DNA from: Nemertoderma westbladi
Taxonomy: Eukaryota; Xenacoelomorpha; Nemertodermatida; Nemertodermatidae
DNA length: 41,680 bases
Assembly (NCBI GenBank): GCA_032718475.1
Contig: JAUCBJ010001042.1
Location: forward strand, 1-41,680
Reading direction: 5' to 3'
The first letter of the stretch is position 1. Every line of letters starts with the position of its first letter. Shown here piece by piece: positions 25,920-36,150 of the stretch. Under the pieces are notes generated by a model. The model was not told where the DNA came from and searched no databases. It saw nothing but the letters and a program-made list of their open reading frames with translations. A program made the translations under genes and the position numbers.

Positions 25920-26429
25920 AGTGAGGGAAAGTATTTATAGTGAGGGAAAGTAGTTCTAGTGAGGTAAAGTATTCCTAGTGAGCTGTAAAGCATTCCTATT
26001 GAGGGAAAGTATTCCTTGTGAGGGAAGGTATTTCTAGTGAGGGAAAGTATTCATAGTGAGGGGAAGTATTTCTAGCGAGGGAAATTATTTCTAGCGAGGG
26101 AAAGTATTCCTAGTGAGGTAAAGTATTCCTAGTGAGGGAAAATACTTCTTGTGAGGGAAAGTATTTCTAGTGAGGGGGAGTATTTATAGTGAGAAAAAGT
26201 ATTTCTAGTGAGGGGTAGTGAGGGGAAGTATTATTTATAGTGAGGGAAAGTATTTCTAGTGAGGGGGAAGTATTTCTAGTGAGGGGAAGAATTTATAGTG
26301 AGGGAAATTATTTATAGTGAGGGGAAGTATTTATAGTGAGGGAAAGTATTTATAGTGATGGGAAGTATTTCAAGCGAGGGAAAGTATTTCAAGCGAGGGA
26401 AAGTATTTCTAGAGAGGGGAAGTATTTCT
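25920..26429 (+). repeat. Terminal block C, copy 1 (510 bp)
   Basis: Repeated at an offset of 510 bp up to the array end. It contains the distinctive unit GTGAGCTGTAAAGCATTCC, also seen near 25405 and 25692. Confidence 0.85.
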
Positions 26430-26938
26430 AGTGAGGGAAAGTATTTATAGTGAGGGAAAGTAGTTCTAGTGAGGTAAAGTATTCCTAGTGAGCTGTAAAG
26501 CATTCCTATTGAGGGAAAGTATTCCTTGTGAGGGAAGGTATTTCTAGTGAGGGAAAGTATTCATAGTGAGGGGAAGTATTTCTAGCGAGGGAAATTATTT
26601 CTAGCGAGGGAAAGTATTCCTAGTGAGGTAAAGTATTCCTAGTGAGGGAAAATACTTCTTGTGAGGGAAAGTATTTCTAGTGAGGGGGAGTATTTATAGT
26701 GAGAAAAAGTATTTCTAGTGAGGGGTAGTGAGGGGAAGTATTATTTATAGTGAGGGAAAGTATTTCTAGTGAGGGGGAAGTATTTCTAGTGAGGGGAAGA
26801 ATTTATAGTGAGGGAAATTATTTATAGTGAGGGGAAGTATTTATAGTGAGGGAAAGTATTTATAGTGATGGGAAGTATTTCAAGCGAGGGAAAGTATTTC
26901 AAGCGAGGGAAAGTATTTCTAGAGAGGGGAAGTATTTA
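26430..26938 (+). repeat. Terminal block C, copy 2 (509 bp), end of array
   Basis: Second copy of block C. It ends in GTATTT followed by unique ACTAATTAGTG, marking a sharp right edge of the 19-bp array. Confidence 0.85.
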
Positions 26939-27744
26939 CTAATTAGTGATTTTTAATCATTATATAATACACCACCACCCCCCCCCCCCCCCCCAACCCC
27001 CTTGCGACAATTCCCAATATTCCCAACCGAAAAATTATGAAACGAAACATATCGCTTTTGTAAGCAGACATAATTATATTATCGTAATTAGGTGTTTCAG
27101 ATGACATAAAGAGCGGCAATGTTATACTTATACATATGGTACGGTACGCTTTATATACAAAAACAAACAAACAATATCACACAACTGATGAACGATAGAC
27201 GTCCTACCAAATATAATAAAATAAAATAAATACACTTAAGATGAACCAGTAAGTAGAATACAGCAACACAAATATTATAAAGAAACGTAGGATAGGAGGT
27301 TTATACAGATAGGTATTTTATTGAATTAACTTTACTGTATTTATCAATCTATAGGTATAATGATTGATTTCAGGGTCCACAGAAACATTAAATAGCCCAA
27401 GGAAAGAATAATAAATAACGTGGGATTCTATTAATTGCTGCTCCTAAAATTCATATAATAATAACAATAGGAAACAATTAATATTAAACTTCTTGGAAAA
27501 ATACAACAGATAGAGAAAATGCCTGAAATACATATGGTATGGTAACTATAACGTGGTTTCTATGCACTGGAAATGCGACCCAAATAAACAATTAATTCTT
27601 CCAACAGCGAAACAATATAAAATAATAATTATAAAGCAATGTTGTATAAATTCCACGGTTAAAGCCTGATTGACAATTTCAAATGGCACAAAGCATGCAA
27701 CGTAAAGGCAATTAATTGTCTGCAATGAAGGATCATAATAGTAA
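26939..27744. other. AT-rich non-coding spacer
   Basis: No coding exon is recognised. It begins with a CACCACCACC-poly-C run (C17 at 26978-26994) and continues as ordinary AT-rich DNA to the 44-bp array. Open frames on the minus strand here are short or run in from the C-rich array. Confidence 0.6.
26978..26994 (+). repeat. Poly-C tract (17 C)
   Basis: Uninterrupted C17 run, 40 bp past the end of the 19-bp array. Confidence 0.85.
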
Positions 27745-28217
27745 AGCAGGATAGGAAAGCAGGATCCCCACCCCGCCCAACCATTGCCCCCGGGACAAAT
27801 AAAGCAGGATCCCCACCCCCGGGACAAATAAAGCAGGATCCCCACCCCGCCCAACCCTACCCCCGGGACAAATAAAGCAGGATCCCCACCCCGCCCAACC
27901 ATTGCCCCCCGGGACAAATAAAGCAGGATCCCCACCCCGCCCAACCCTACCCCCGGGACAAATAAAGCAGAATCTCCACACCGCCCAACCCTACCCCCGG
28001 GACAAATAAAGCAGGATCCCCACCCCGACCAACCCTACCCCCGGGACAAATAAAGCAGGATCCCCACCCCGCCCAACCCTTGCCCCCCGGGACAAATAAA
28101 GCAGGATCCTCACCCCGCCCAACCCTACCCCTGGAACAAATAAAGCCCCTGCCCTGCCCCGCCCCGCCCAACCCTACCCCCGGAACAAATAAAGCAGGAT
28201 CACCCACCACCCCGCCC
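27745..28217 (+). repeat. C-rich 44-bp minisatellite, ~10.5 units
   Basis: The unit contains GCAGGATCCCCACCCCGCCC, AACC(CTA/ATTG)CCCCCGGG and ACAAATAAA, with a modal length of 44 bp. One unit at about 27807 is internally deleted, and 28146-28191 is a divergent GCCCCTGCCCTGCCCCGCCC unit. Most units carry AATAAA, the canonical animal poly(A) signal hexamer, on the plus strand. The minus-strand open frames (GGVGILLYLSRG-type repeats) arise because the unit lacks stops in some frames; no family resemblance supports a protein. Confidence 0.95.
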
Positions 28218-28394
28218 AAATTAAAATCAAAAATATCAGAGTTTAGTTCTCCTCAAGTAAGAATATCAAGTAATACAAGATCCATAAGGCAAGATCTGGT
28301 AGGGTAATCATAATAAATCGGGTTGCCTAAACAGCTTGAATTAGGATTGGGGCTGATTTAACCCAAAGGTTTTGTTATTTGTAAGATTAGACTA

Positions 28395-29012
28395 GTATGG
28401 GAGAGTGGGGAGACTGCTACAGTGCCGGGAGAAGAGAGTTCTAAAATATAATATATAGTATGGGAGAGAGGGGAGACTGATACAGTGCCGGAAGGAGATA
28501 GTTCTAAAATATAATATTAGTATGGGAGAGTGGGGAGACTGAGCCGGAAGGAGATATTTCTAAAATATAATATTAGTATGGGAGAGAGGGGAGACTTATA
28601 CAGTGCCGGAAGGAGATAGTTCTAAAATATAATATTAGTATGGGAGAGTGGGGAGACTGATACAGTGCCGGAAGGAGATAGTTCTAAAATATAATATTAG
28701 TAAGGGAGAGAGGGGAGACTGATACAGTGCCGGAAGGAGATAGTTCTAAAATATAATATTTAGTATGGGAGAGAGGGGAGACTGATACAGTGCCGGAAGG
28801 AGATAGTTCTAAAATATAATATTTAGTATGGGAGAGAGGGGAGACTGATACAGTGCCGGAAGGAGATAGTTCTAAAATATAATATTTAGTATGGGAGAGA
28901 GGGGAGACTGATACAGTGCCGGAAGGAGATATTTCTAAAATATAATATTTAGTATGGGAGAGAGGGGAGACTGATACAGTGCCGGAAGGAGATATTTCTA
29001 AAATATAATATT
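28395..29012 (+). repeat. 62/63-bp minisatellite, ~10 units
   Basis: The unit starts GTATGGGAGAGAGGGGAGAC, continues GATACAGTGCCGGAAGGAGA and ends in TAGTTCTAAAATATAATATT. Starts recur at spacings of 63, 62, 56, 62, 62, 63, 63, 63 and 63 bp; the 56-bp unit lacks part of GATACAGT. The first unit is the most divergent (GAGAGTGGGG, GGGAGAAGAGAG). There is no coding potential. Confidence 0.95.
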
Positions 29013-30393
29013 TATGCCGTTTAATAATGACTAATAGTTATGGGGGGGTCTAAGGGGGTTTTTTTGTGGAACACAAGACAGCCGCCAAACGACGCCATAC
29101 AATGAATACCAAAAAAATATGTTTGCCGCCGCAAAAAAATAATAATTGTTGAAGTTATTTTTATATAAATTACATAATATTTAATCTGAAAAATCCGACA
29201 AATAAAAGTACCTTAGATCCAAACTTACAAGAAGTGGCCAGACAGGGTGACCACGAATTCTCTGTTGTTTTGGGGAGGTTATTGAAGAGATATACCAACC
29301 AAATTTAGCTCATTTGATAGGCATTGATTGTCAGAGATTTGAAGGACAATTATCGCTATATTTTTAATTTCCAAGCCGCAACTTTAGTAAAATTACGAAT
29401 TAAATCAGACATATTTGTTTTCAATTGCCAGGTGCTTCAGGTTGAATCTAAAGCGCGAAATATAAAGTCAATAGATTATATGTCCATCCTGTAATAATCA
29501 CAGATGTAACGCGTGATATATTTATTATGACAGGGTCTCAGTCATTCTGGTTTTTTTTCCACAGCCTTTCAATAAAAAGAAACGGAAAGGCCGATTTTAT
29601 TGAGAGACTCTATACATCAGACCTAAATATTAAAAAAAATATCCATTTTCAGCTTGTAATGCATTAATTAGAGGGCGTATTTCGTAATACATATTACTGA
29701 TCAAACTCATTACAGGATTAACAAATGTTTATTGTCATAATTTTTTCAAAGACAGTGGGGTATGGGAAACATCAACCTCTCGAAGGATGTATAATTTTAT
29801 TAATTTTATAACTTTTGGATCTAGAACAAATAAAAACTTTTAATGCTATTTTGGCCACGACTTGCCAGTCTTGGTCTTTACAATTTAGAGGTTGAGAGGT
29901 TTAGAGATTAATGAGTTTGGATTTAAACAAATCGGATATATATTTAATTATATTAATGCTCCGCATGTTTTGCCCATTGTTTGCATATCTCAACAATTTC
30001 TTTATTAAATTTGGACAGTATTATGGTATGTAATTAGAAACCAACAAGTTTAGATAGTTTTGAAAATTATGGAGAATACCTACTAGTTGACCGTTTTACT
30101 AAAAACTACATGAAAAGGCTACGGTTACATACTTTGCGTGCGTAAATGCCCCACAATGAATTATTCCAAGCACATAATATTACTTACAGGGCAGTATTCG
30201 GTGTTCAGCTAATTTCTGCGAAGTATGACTTGCAAGTTTTATAATATGTTAAAAAATACAGGTTGCGGCAGGCAGACTGCTGAGGCAATGAGAATCAGAC
30301 CACAATAATTAATTACATGGACATTATATTGAAAAATGTTCACTTAAAACATTGCCTTGTTGTATATTGGAATGTCTCCCCACTCTCTCGTAC
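28395..30393. mobile_element. Possible ~2-kb element with inverted ends enclosing the 62-bp array
   Basis: GTATGGGAGAGTGGGGAGAC at 28395-28414 matches the reverse complement of 30374-30393 (GTACGAGAGAGTGGGGAGAC) at 18 of 20 positions. The left end is the first unit of the 62-bp array; the interior from 29013 has no recognised reading frame. This could be a non-autonomous DNA transposon whose left terminus amplified. Alternatively the right match is an isolated fragment. No target-site duplication was identified. Confidence 0.35.
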
Positions 30394-31147
30394 AGTCCTA
30401 AACATCAATGGAAAAGACACAGATACAAACCAACCCCAACACTACTACTATAAAAATCGCTAAAGGAAAATAACCAGCAATTTCATAGCACATTGTTGTT
30501 GAAAATCAGGCGTCTATTAAATTCAATATTCTAATGATGAAAAAACGAACTACATAATAAGACTAACAATTAATTCAAGCAATATAAGCCTACAGTTAAA
30601 GTTTATCTTTCATCCTGCTAGAAAGGCTTAAATAAAAAGCTTAACTATCAGTTCAACATCGACAGAATACAAAATGGCTGAGACTCTCTAAACTACGTTC
30701 AGTAGTAACGAAGCACCGCAATTTGAAGCTGCTCGTGTACAAGACGGGACCAACGGTAAATAATGGCAACCGAACCAACTTCAGAACAATAATTGTTGTA
30801 CGAGAGCTGACTTCCACAAAATTTACTTGTCTTTACTTGTTTAATTTGTTTGTCATGGAATTCTCCTAATTTCATAACGGTACCAAGCAATTGTAAGATC
30901 CCCCTGATTGTATATGCATATAACGCATATTTCACAAGACCACAAAATATTCATATTACGAAACTGAAACAGTCCATCCAACGACACACACTAACAACTC
31001 TTGTTGTGATTATAATTCAAGATTGGTTCAATCTAGGTAGTATGAAAAGAAGCAAGGGAGTAAGTAACAAGACTTTTTACAAACTCAACCAAAATATCAC
31101 CATCAACTCGCTTCTTTACTTGTTTTTAAAGGCGGCCAAGAGTTAAT
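29013..31147. other. Non-coding AT-rich DNA, no gene seen
   Basis: Low-complexity AT-rich sequence with several short A or T runs. The open frames at 30699-30935 (minus) and 30850-31146 (plus, 98 codons) overlap on opposite strands, use AT-rich codons and show no recognisable domain, so they are not called genes. Confidence 0.55.
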
Positions 31148-31320
31148 CACAGTAGCTGCAGATAATTGGTATTGACAGATGTGAGGCCATGATGACGTCA
31201 AATAGCGATATGAAAAGGTATCAGGTAGTATTTCCAGGTCTACCTTATACCTGAGCCGGTATCGCAATGGTTAGAGCGCCCGACTTCCATTCCAACCTGG
31301 AGAGGTCACCAGTTCGATCT
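31148..31320 (+). mobile_element. tRNA-related SINE-like repeat, copy A
   Basis: Roughly 80% similar by eye to 41529-41680. Shared landmarks are CACAGT(A/G)GC, GGTATTGA(C/T)AGATG, TATCAGGTAGTATTTCCAGG, ACCTGAGCCG and ATGGTTAGAGC. The 3' part (31253-31320) is tRNA-like: an A-box-like GTATCGCAATGGTTAGAGC and a T-loop-like AGTTCGATCT. The upstream ~105 bp are shared but not tRNA-like. AGGTAG (31223-31228) and CTACCT (31240-31245) can form a short stem. Pol III transcription is inferred only from the box-like motifs. Confidence 0.6.
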
Positions 31321-31778
31321 GAAAATTATAATAATCCTTTACTTGTAAGAGGTGTACTTACTGGCGTAGACTCCTTAAGTAGACTAAGCATAAATAATTA
31401 AGGAGTCCATGCAATAATAACCAACGAACTGTACTGTAACCTAATTACTTGCTAATTGATTTTGATTGAGAGATTAGCACAAAGTGAACGAAAATTGTCC
31501 ACTCCTCGGAAACCAGGAATGATGTAATAACAATTTACCTGACTGGGTTGGGGATCTGGTAAAGATGGTCACTAATTGATTGGTTAATATTAACCAGCTG
31601 ACGCACCAAAATGTTATCCACTCTATTTACTTACTTTATGATATTAAATAAAGTTGAATTGACGCGGCCGAACAATAATTAATAGATAAACACCCGATAT
31701 TGAGTTTTGGGTTATTGGCACATTGGATACCCACTATATATACCCAGTCGAGTGATGGGAGTTGACAAGGGATGTAGT
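31321..31778. other. Region downstream of the SECISBP2L-like stop codon
   Basis: Read on the minus strand, this follows the TAG at 31779-31781 and should include the 3' UTR. I did not find a canonical AATAAA on the minus strand close to the stop. No other gene is visible. Confidence 0.5.
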
Positions 31779-34441
31779 CTATCTCGATACGACAGAACAA
31801 GAACACTTCCGTAGCCAACACAACGAGCAGACGTCGTACCCTTTTACAGGGACGCTGCTATTGGCCGAGCCGTCAACAGGGATGCTGCTATTGGCTGGAG
31901 ATATGGCAGCATCCGCGGACGGGACGATGGCTGATGCGTCATGGCCGAAGGATACAGTATGTGCTGCGGAACCAGAGAGGGTCCGTTGTCGGGCGGGTTT
32001 ACTGTTCTCCGAGCGTCGGGTTCTCTCGTCGTCGACGCACACGGATACTGTCCGCTGGCGCTGGGAGGACGGCATATTGCTGAGCAGCGCGTGGGCGTAC
32101 AGAGCGGTCGCGTGGGTGATGGGATCCGACGGCACCGTGGTCGAGACTCCCACGAGGCTCGGGAAGGATTCATCGAGGAGAAGAAACTCCGACGGACTCG
32201 GATCGTTGTGTGGCGACCGCGGGTTAGAGTCCTTCCGGCGCGAGCGGGACGGTGACGGGACTGGTCTACTGTTGCTAGGGGACCGCGGCGCGGGTACGGC
32301 GTTGGTAGGGGACCGCGGCGCGGGTACGGCGTTGCTAGGGGATTGCGGAGCGGGTGCGACGTTGCTAGGGGACCGCGGCAGGACCTCCTCGGAACCGCTC
32401 GGGGATTCGTCACTCCCCTCTAGCGGCTCGGCCTGGCATTGCGCGGCCTCGGCGATCCAAGAATCAATGCGTAGCGCCCCCTCCTGTACGTCGTCGGAAT
32501 CGGTGAATCCGGGAATCGGAAACTCTGAGAACGGAGGCGTCGACTGTACCGAGCTGTCCGGTAATAGTCTCGGACAAATCGTCGTCTCGGACTCCGCGAG
32601 ACTCAGACTGATGCTATTGGAACAGCTGCGTGTTGATTGGTTGAGCGTATCTTCCGAGGTAGTAAGTTGACTGAAGTGATCGTCTTCGACAACGTCTGCA
32701 AAGAGAAACATCCCAACCAATAGAGATAAAATAAATGATCCTGGACGAAAACGTTTAGTAGTTCATATTGCAATGCAACTCAGAGATCTTGGTGATAATA
32801 AGTTAATCATCATATCCAATAGGATCAACAGTAGCAAATTATAATCATCACTGTTGCATTGCAAAAATGGCCTTCACTGGGATTCGAACTCGGCACCTTA
32901 ATGTCATGACCCATACAGAATGCATTTACGCCACTATGACAAACAGTAATATACTTTATAAGTAATGTGTTTGTGAGTGTGGGAGATAACTATTTTAAAT
33001 AAATAAAATAAACTTAAATAAATTATCTAACAATAATAACAGAATTAAAAATTTATCAATTTGTAGAATACAAATAAATTTAAATATATACATATCCGTG
33101 TATATAAATATATGATACAATAAATATAGTGGAATTAATTAATTACCTTTTCGAGGTTTCGCAATCTCATTTCCGTCCGAATCAATGTCCGGTTCCGATT
33201 CTGGATAATTTTCCGAAATCGGTTCCGAAATGACGCTGTTAAATGATATGGCGCTGCACCCAGACGCTGTACGGTTGTGTCCTTTGTGGAGATAATACTG
33301 GGTAATCTGTAGAAGAGATGGATATCAATACAGTACGATGGTATGATAAGGTTATCCTGCGCCAAAAGTAACTACTATATTGGCATGCTTCATTGCAGCT
33401 GCTCTGCATTTTATAAATATACATATTAAGGATGCTGTGGCGGCTTGTCGAGAAAATTGTGGAAAATGTGACCTACATACATAATTTCTAAACTAGTTTC
33501 GGTTTTAATTATGGCTATAAACGCTTTCCACTATTTGCGTGTATTTTAATTTAAAGAAGAAATTAATTTCAACATACACTGACGACTGAATGCGAATATT
33601 ACGCACTCACCTGTACTCCGCTATCTGATTTCTCCAATTCCTGGTGGTATTGTACCACGAGTTTCCTGTAGGCGTCACGTGCTGTCTCACTCCTAGACAG
33701 AAGCTGCTGGTACAAGGTGTCCGCCCCGTCGTAACTAAATATACCCACCACACTGACCGGGACAACCTTGCTCAACGCCTTACCGAGTTGTTTGCGTCCC
33801 AGAGCGAACAAGAATGGTATATCCTGCTCTCGCGCCATCCCGATAATAAACTCAAGTTGTTCGTCTAAGCCGCCTAAATCGCAAGGTTTCGCTTTAATTC
33901 ACGTAATGGACAATGTAATTATATAGAAATGTTGCATTACTGACCAGAATCAATAATATTCGTGGAATTAAATAGAGTCAATACAGCTGATTACAATGTC
34001 TGAACTCTATAATATCAATAATTATAATGTAGGATTTCTTTACCATCACCAACTAAACTATATTCTGGATAAATACTATGGGTAAAAATCAATTTTATTT
34101 GGTTTCAACTCAATAATTATTGCTATTTGTGATCGTAAAATTATTCATTAGACAATAATATATTTATCTTTTTTAAGAGCTGATAAAGATAAGGTAGCAG
34201 CTTCATATTGTTTTACTAACCTTTACTTTGTATTTTCTCCAGATTTGGCGATATGACTAGGCACTTAATGCGTTTTAGTTTAAGATGTTTAGTCACCTCG
34301 CGCAGACCCATAACGAGTCTTCTTTTGGCGCGCGCTTTAGTTGGGTCTCTCTGGTATTGGCGGTCTTGGAAACGGACCAATGTCTGCAGTAACTGGGTGC
34401 ACACCAAGTCGACTTCTTTATCTAAAACCTGGTTGCAATAC
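31779..34441 (-). CDS. SECISBP2L: SECIS-binding protein 2-like, C-terminal four exons (partial)
   Basis: Coding exons on the minus strand, in gene order, are 34441-34221, 33873-33611, 33306-33147 and 32695-31779 (stop TAG). All introns are GT-AG and phases agree (1, 0, 1), giving 519 residues from the first whole codon. Residues 1-160 form the L7Ae-type RNA-binding domain of the SBP2 family: KAKRRL-like KARAKRRLV (35-43), IQSKGGLDE (70-78) and VPVSVVGIFSYDGA (111-124). AISFNSVISEPISE (180-193) and RIDSWIAEAAQ (290-300) resemble the C-terminal region of SECISBP2L rather than SECISBP2, from family memory. The protein binds the SECIS element of selenoprotein mRNAs and works with the Sec-specific elongation factor. 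The N-terminal half, including the SECIS-interaction region, is not recognised in the window. The last exon is GC-rich and serine/proline-rich. Gene identity is firm; the choice between paralogue names is less so. Confidence 0.93.
32253..32372 (-). repeat. In-frame 30-bp repeat in the last SECISBP2L exon (4 x 10 aa)
   Basis: Four consecutive decapeptides read SPSNVAPAPQ, SPSNAVPAPR, SPTNAVPAPR and SPSNSRPVPS, encoded by a 30-bp DNA repeat. The surrounding protein is low-complexity Ser/Pro/Arg. It is probably a disordered, length-variable tail segment. Confidence 0.85.
32872..32944 (-). mobile_element. tRNA-derived sequence (SINE remnant or tRNA pseudogene)
   Basis: The minus strand has an A-box-like TAGTGGCGTAAATGC and, about 40 nt on, a B-box-like GAGTTCGAATCCC with the conserved TTCGAAT T-loop. 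The T-stem and acceptor pairing are imperfect, so a functional tRNA is unlikely. It lies inside the last SECISBP2L intron, on the sense strand. Confidence 0.5.
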
Positions 34442-34538
34442 CTGGAATATGAAAAAAACAAGGTGTGAATAAATAATATATAAAATATTACTATATCATA
34501 TTTACTCCTGGTGTTTGTTTAAGATAAACATTTACATA

Positions 34539-35020
34539 CTAGAAAGCCAGCAAGCTGGCTTTAAACGAACCTGCCCCTCAAACCAGTACCCCGAGTGAGC
34601 AAAAATGGAAACACGAAAATTGCCATCAACTCAACGATAGAAACACCTCAGCTGCTGGTACTCCATGTGGGCCTAGTAAGCTACTACTATTTATTGAATG
34701 GATAGCCCAAACTGCAGAGAAGTATATTACTTGCCAAATTTATTACTATCTCACTCTAACCCAGACAGTAATCAAACATCAATTGTAAGTTTGTATAATG
34801 TATTACCCCACCAGATGAATAGCTCTTCCCAGTGAATCCTATGACAATAATCTATAAGGTCACTCACTGCTATGTTAGATGGGAGGCCAGGTAATTGAAT
34901 TGTAAGCACTGGGCTGTTTAAATGGTTTATAGGTTGATGGTAATGAATGATGAGGGACCCAACGAACACTACGTTTGTCTATGGAGGGTCTCCATATAGC
35001 CAGCTGGCTGGCTTTTCTAG
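34539..35020. mobile_element. 482-bp MITE-like element with palindromic inverted termini
   Basis: The left end CTAGAAAGCCAGCAAGCTGG (continuing CT) at 34539-34560 matches the reverse complement of 34998-35020 (CTAGAAAAGCCAGCCAGCTG, continuing GCT), with one mismatch and one 1-nt gap over 22-23 bp. Each terminus is itself a near-palindrome around AGCCAGC/GCTGGCT. The interior has no supported frame. The flanks (TTACATA and TTGAATC) show no obvious target-site duplication. Confidence 0.6.
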
Positions 35021-36049
35021 TTGAATCATATTATTATTCTGCAACCAAATAATTTACTCTTTTAGTTGATAATATGTTGCTCAGATGACTGAATATCACA
35101 AAAAAATGTTGGTGTATAATCGACGAGTTGAAATCGGTGAAATTCGACATTAAATTTTCAAAACCGCTATTTTTCAGTGACCCCGTGATCGAAACGCCAC
35201 AAAAAATATCCAGTCTTGTGCGCAACAAAAATTTATGGAGAGTTTGTTATTAAAATTTTTGCGTACCTGCTTGAGTTTTTGAGATATTGGATGGTTATAC
35301 ACACATACACACATAACCACATCGTGTTTTTGAACGGCTCAACTCTTGACAAAAACTACCCTGGCCTATTAATAGGCAGGTTCGTTATAACGTGTTACTG
35401 ATGTATGTAGAGTTCGCGTTCGTATTGAGTTCGTGTATTGTTTGGGTAGTATTCGATTGGAGTTAGCAAGACGTCATATAAAGTCATGGTCTACTAATTT
35501 AGAATAATATATACACCATGATTTATTCACTATGTTCTGGAACATTGTGTTTATGTATGAATAGCTACGCGGTAGAGATATTACTTGAACTTGTCAATCA
35601 CTTGAACAACGAAGTACGACAACTAAGGAGAATCGGGAAGCCTGGAAGGATCTCATTTCCACTGTCCGAGTTCGCTCGACTTAGTAGTAGTAGTAGAGAT
35701 ATTACATAGGCATACCGTTGTTTCCCACCAACTCATAAAATAAATAACTTGTTCTAGAATTTTGTGTACATAAAAACCCAACCTTTGAACGCCAATATCT
35801 CAGCTGTTCCTCAAAGAAATTCTGATATTGTTACATATTTCTAATCCTTGCAACTCAAGCTTTCTATTGATATGAACGATTAATGTGAAGAATGGCGACG
35901 ATAGGAATTGTGTGCGATTTCGCAAACATTAAAAAAAAACGATTATAAAAAAATTTAAAGGCAAAATCGAAAATTCTGGATGACGGTGTGTTGAACTAGT
36001 TGTGTTTCCAATTTCAAGCAATATGATAAAGATATGTATAAAAAATAGT

Positions 36050-36071
36050 GGGGGGGGGGGGGGGGGGGGGG
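36050..36071 (+). repeat. Poly-G tract (22 G)
   Basis: Uninterrupted G22 run about 80 bp left of the foldback element. Confidence 0.85.
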
Positions 36072-36150
36072 TCCGTGTCTTCAGAAAATGACACTATATT
36101 ACGGGTGATGGTGTAATACTTGTATGTATGTATGCAAGGTCAAGGATATA

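Larger units (their letters stand above)
6474..26938 (+). repeat. Giant 19-bp minisatellite array, ~1,075 units
   Basis: The whole 20.5 kb is built from a 19-bp unit whose commonest form is GTGAGGGAAAGTATTTATA plus near variants. Variation is concentrated at two places. One is the purine stretch (GAGGGAAAG, GAGGGGAAG, GAGAAAAAG, GAGAGAATG, GAGGTAAAG). The other is the segment before AG/TG (TTTATAG, TTTCTAG, TTTCAAG, TTTCTTG, TTCGTAG, TTCCTAG). The commonest plus-strand unit has no cytosine. On the minus strand the ATAG form reads CTATAAATA. The minus-strand 'proteins' in this region are artefacts of a 19-nt period. Blocks of kilobases are duplicated within the array (listed separately). Confidence 0.98.

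Noticed and set aside
6474-26938. Telomeric or simple centromeric repeat
   Set aside because: No TTAGGG-type unit is present. The 19-bp unit is not a known telomere sequence to me, and centromere function cannot be judged from sequence alone.
27546-28219. Overlapping minus-strand frames with GGVGILLYLSRG / GDPALFVPGG repeats
   Set aside because: They are alternative-frame readings of the C-rich 44-bp minisatellite; there is no recognisable domain and the frames overlap one another.
30850-31146. 98-codon plus-strand frame
   Set aside because: AT-rich, overlaps an opposite-strand frame, runs almost into the SINE-like repeat, and resembles no known protein.
31253-31320. Functional tRNA gene
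   Set aside because: A- and B-box-like motifs are present, but cloverleaf pairing is incomplete and the sequence belongs to a dispersed repeat with another copy at the window end.
31762-32670. 302-codon plus-strand frame
   Set aside because: Antisense to the last SECISBP2L exon, with no family resemblance; explained by GC-rich composition and the in-frame repeat.
35518-35709. 63-codon plus-strand frame (EILLELVNHLNNEVRQLRR segment)
   Set aside because: Slight coiled-coil flavour only; no splice partners or family match were found, and it is too short to support as a gene.
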